A stretch of 52,248 nt of DNA from Rhodocyclaceae bacterium UBA5602 (GTDB lineage Bacteria > Pseudomonadota > Gammaproteobacteria > Burkholderiales > Rhodocyclaceae), in NCBI GenBank assembly GCA_002424865.1, contig DILC01000054.1, forward strand, positions 7,504 through 59,751. The letters are read 5' to 3'. The notes below the pieces were generated by a model that worked only from the letters and a program-made list of their open reading frames with translations, was not told the origin of the DNA and did no database searches. Of the stretch, positions 49,455 through 52,248 are shown piece by piece. Both the position numbers and the translations under genes were made by a program. Numbering within the stretch: the first letter of the stretch is position 1; the number at the start of each line of letters is the position of its first letter.

Positions 49455-52248
49455 TGACCGCCAGCCACCGCCCGCACCATCCGCAACCTGACCGCAGCGC
49501 CGAACTGCGCGACTTGCTTGCCCGGCGCATCCTGATCCTCGATGGCGCCATGGGCACGATGGTGCAGCAGCATGGTTTGCAGGAAGCCGATTATCGCGGC
49601 GAGCGTTTTTTAACGCATGCGAAAGATTTGAAGGGCAATAACGATTTGCTGTGCCTGACGCGCCCGGACGTGATTCGCGGCATCCACACGGCCTATCTGG
49701 AAGCCGGGGCGGATATTCTGGAAACCAACAGCTTTAACGCCACGCGCGTGTCGCAAGCGGAATATGGCTTGGCGGATGTGGCGTTTGAGTTGAATGTGGC
49801 CGCAGCGCACCTGGCGCGTGAAGCGGCGGACCAGTTTTCCACGCCCGATAAACCCCGCTTTGTGGCCGGGGTGTTAGGGCCCACTTCGCGCACGGCTTCG
49901 CTCTCGCCGGATGTGAATGACCCCGGCGCGCGCAACGTCACGTTTGATGCCTTGGTCGCCGATTACATCGAATCCGCGCGCGGCCTGACGGCAGGCGGTG
50001 CGGATATTTTGCTGGTCGAAACGATTTTCGACACGCTGAACGCCAAGGCCGCGCTGTTCGCCATCGAGCAGTTTTTTGACGAAGCAGGCCGCCGCTGGCC
50101 GGTGATGATTTCCGGCACGATCACCGATGCTTCCGGCCGCACGCTCTCCGGCCAGACGGCGGAGGCCTTCTGGAATTCGCTGCGCCATGTCAAACCCTTG
50201 TCGTTCGGCCTGAACTGCGCGCTGGGCGCCAAGGAGTTGCGCCAGTATGTGGCCGAGATTTCGCGCCTGTGCGATTGCTTTGTTTCCGCCCACCCGAACG
50301 CCGGGCTGCCCAATGCCTTTGGCGGTTACGATGAGTCGCCGGAGATGCTGGCGGATGAGCTGCGCGAGTGGGGCGCAGGGGGTTTGATCAATATCGTGGG
50401 TGGTTGCTGCGGTACGACGCCAAAACACATCCGCGCGATTGCGCAGGCGCTGAAAAACACGCCACCTCGCCGTGTCACCAGAGCCGACAATTTTTTACAT
50501 TTGTCCGGCCTCGAACCCTTCACCATCAATGACAACAGCCTGTTCGTGAATGTGGGCGAGCGCACCAATGTCACTGGCTCCAAAGCCTTTGCGCGCATGA
50601 TTCTTGAAGGCCGCTTTGACGATGCGCTGGCGGTGGCGCGGCAACAGGTGGAAAACGGAGCGCAGATCGTCGACATCAACATGGACGAGGCGATGCTCGA
50701 TTCGCAAGCGGCGATGGTGAAGTTCCTCCACCTCGTGGGCTCCGAGCCGGATATCTGCAAAGTGCCCTTGATGCTCGACTCCTCGAAATGGGAGGTGATC
50801 GAAGCGGGCTTGAAATGCATCCAGGGCAAGGGCATTGTCAATTCGATTTCGATGAAAGAAGGCGAGGCGAAATTTATCGGGCAGGCACGCCTGGCGCGGC
50901 GCTACGGCGCGGCGGTGATTGTCATGGCGTTTGACGAACAAGGCCAGGCCGACACTTTCGAGCGCAAGACGCAGATCTGCCAACGCGCGTATGACTTGCT
51001 GGTGGCGGACGGCTTTCCGGCCGAAGACATTATTTTCGACGCGAACATTTTCGCCATTGCCACGGGCATCCCCGAGCACGACAACTACGCGGTGGATTTC
51101 ATCAACGCGGTCGCCTGGATTAAAGCCCACCTGCCGCACGCGCGCACGTCGGGCGGCGTCTCCAACGTGTCGTTTTCCTTCCGTGGCAACGATGCGGTGC
51201 GCGAGGCGATCCACACGGTGTTTTTGTACCACGCCGTCAAGGCCGGTCTGACCATGGGCATTGTCAATGCCGGGCAGTTGGGCGTGTATGACGAGCTGGA
51301 CCCGGTGTTGCGCGAAAAAGTGGAAGACGTGGTGCTCAACAAGAAACCCGGCGCGGGCGAAGCGCTGGTGGAGTTTGCCGGCAGCGTCAAAGGCCAGGCC
51401 AGGGAGCAAGTGGTTGATTTATCCTGGCGCGAGGCGCCGGTGGACAAGCGGCTGGAGCACGCCATGGTCCGGGGCATCACCGAGTTTGTGGTGGCCGACA
51501 CCGAAGAGTGCCGCGCCACGCTGATGGGCGAAGGCAAGCCGCCACTCGCGGTGATCGAAGGGCCGCTGATGGCGGGCATGAATGTGGTGGGCGATTTGTT
51601 CGGCGCGGGCAAGATGTTCTTGCCGCAGGTGGTCAAATCCGCGCGCGTGATGAAGCTGGCCGTGGCGCACTTGCTGCCGTATATCGAGGCGGAAAAACTG
51701 CGCACGGGTTCCACCAGCAAAGGCAAGATCATCATGGCGACGGTTAAGGGCGACGTGCATGACATCGGCAAGAATATCGTCGGCGTGGTGCTGGGTTGCA
51801 ATGGCTACGACGTGGTCGATTTAGGGGTGATGGTGCCGGTGGATAAAATTTTGCACGCTGCCAGGGAGCACGGCGCGCAGGCCATTGGCCTGTCTGGCCT
51901 GATTACGCCGTCGCTGGAAGAAATGGCGAATATCGCCAGCGAAATGCAGCGCCTGGGCTGGGGCGAAGCAGGGGGCGCCAGTGGCACCAGTGGCGCCAGC
52001 GCCTTACCCTTGCTGATCGGCGGCGCGACCACCAGCCGTGCGCACACGGCGATCAAGATCGCGCCGAATTACGCCGGGCCCGTGGTGTATGTGCCGGACG
52101 CCTCGCGCGCGGTGGGCGTGGTCACGCAGTTGCTGTCGATTGATATGCGTCAGGATTTCGTCAATGAGGTGGCGGCGGATTACGAGAAAGTGCGCACGCA
52201 GCATGCGGCGAAAAAGGGCGTGCCGCTGGTGTCTCTTGCGGCAGCGCG
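49455..52248 (+). CDS. metH: Cobalamin-dependent methionine synthase (3' end outside window)
   Basis: The 931 codons present cover the homocysteine domain (LDGAMGTMVQQH; zinc Cys in GLNCALG and NIVGGCCGTT), the pterin domain (NVGERTNVTGS, about residue 360), and the cobalamin domain with DVHDIGKNI near residue 768. The activation domain would lie beyond the edge. The start is GTG 49455, with GGAG six bases before. A Gly/Ala/Ser/Thr insert lies near residue 838 (GGASGTSGAS). SAH riboswitch control is predicted. Confidence 0.96.

Noticed and set aside
50495..51409. 304-residue minus-strand frame
   Set aside because: It is antisense to metH, which has strong conserved motifs throughout.

Overview
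The window is a gene-dense stretch of a betaproteobacterial chromosome. This is inferred from characteristic gene neighbourhoods (divergent cytochrome c4 and engB, fmdB-DUF502-aspS, slmA beside argB, zapA followed by 6S RNA) and from protein style. The genus cannot be fixed from the sequence; Nitrosomonadales/Rhodocyclales-type bacteria are the best guess. No rRNA or tRNA gene was recognised.

Layout. 1-5.9 kb holds housekeeping genes (cytochrome c4, engB, hemB, slmA, argB, hsp20) and one broken DUF2335 gene. 6.0-9.6 kb is an ECF-sigma-controlled operon for a bufferin/HvfA-type copper-binding RiPP: precursor with six Cys-Gly motifs, MNIO (DUF692) maturase, DUF2063 partner, DoxX protein and a CWC cysteine-rich protein. 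9.6-11.1 kb holds nudB, a barstar and a secreted RNase Sa/barnase-like nuclease, with a 242-bp repeat between nuclease and inhibitor. 11.1-20.2 kb is core: aspS, DUF502, fmdB, pilD, pilC, a CorC-like protein, a CcsA-like protein and ffh. 20.2-22.4 kb is accessory: a GIY-YIG gene between two large inverted repeats, then a BrnT-BrnA toxin-antitoxin pair. 22.4-31.1 kb is again core: lytic transglycosylase, proS, rppH, coq7, a ferredoxin, zapA, 6S RNA, EVE, TauE and yrfG.

31.1-44.2 kb is a catabolic cluster: enoyl-CoA hydratase, MFS transporter, FadH-like reductase, four acyl-CoA dehydrogenases, a DUF35 protein, a thiolase-like protein, a MaoC hydratase and a CoA-transferase. The order resembles systems for degrading branched or steroid-like side chains. 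A broken aldo/keto reductase follows. 45.4-48.8 kb encodes a cytochrome bd oxidase operon (cydP-cydA-cydB-cydX-ybgE), including a 35-residue CydX. The window ends in metH, preceded by an S-adenosylhomocysteine riboswitch and cut by the right edge.

Two dispersed repeat families run through the window. Family B is about 242 bp and has three main copies and one remnant. Family A/C has a short core (AGTCGGCGCTG ... ACGGCG) that occurs alone, with an internal insertion, or joined to a ~280-bp arm. C-cores also lie inside reading frames (ferredoxin, proS, an acyl-CoA dehydrogenase), and a B copy appears to supply the barstar start codon. These repeats and the RiPP operon are the most interesting parts.
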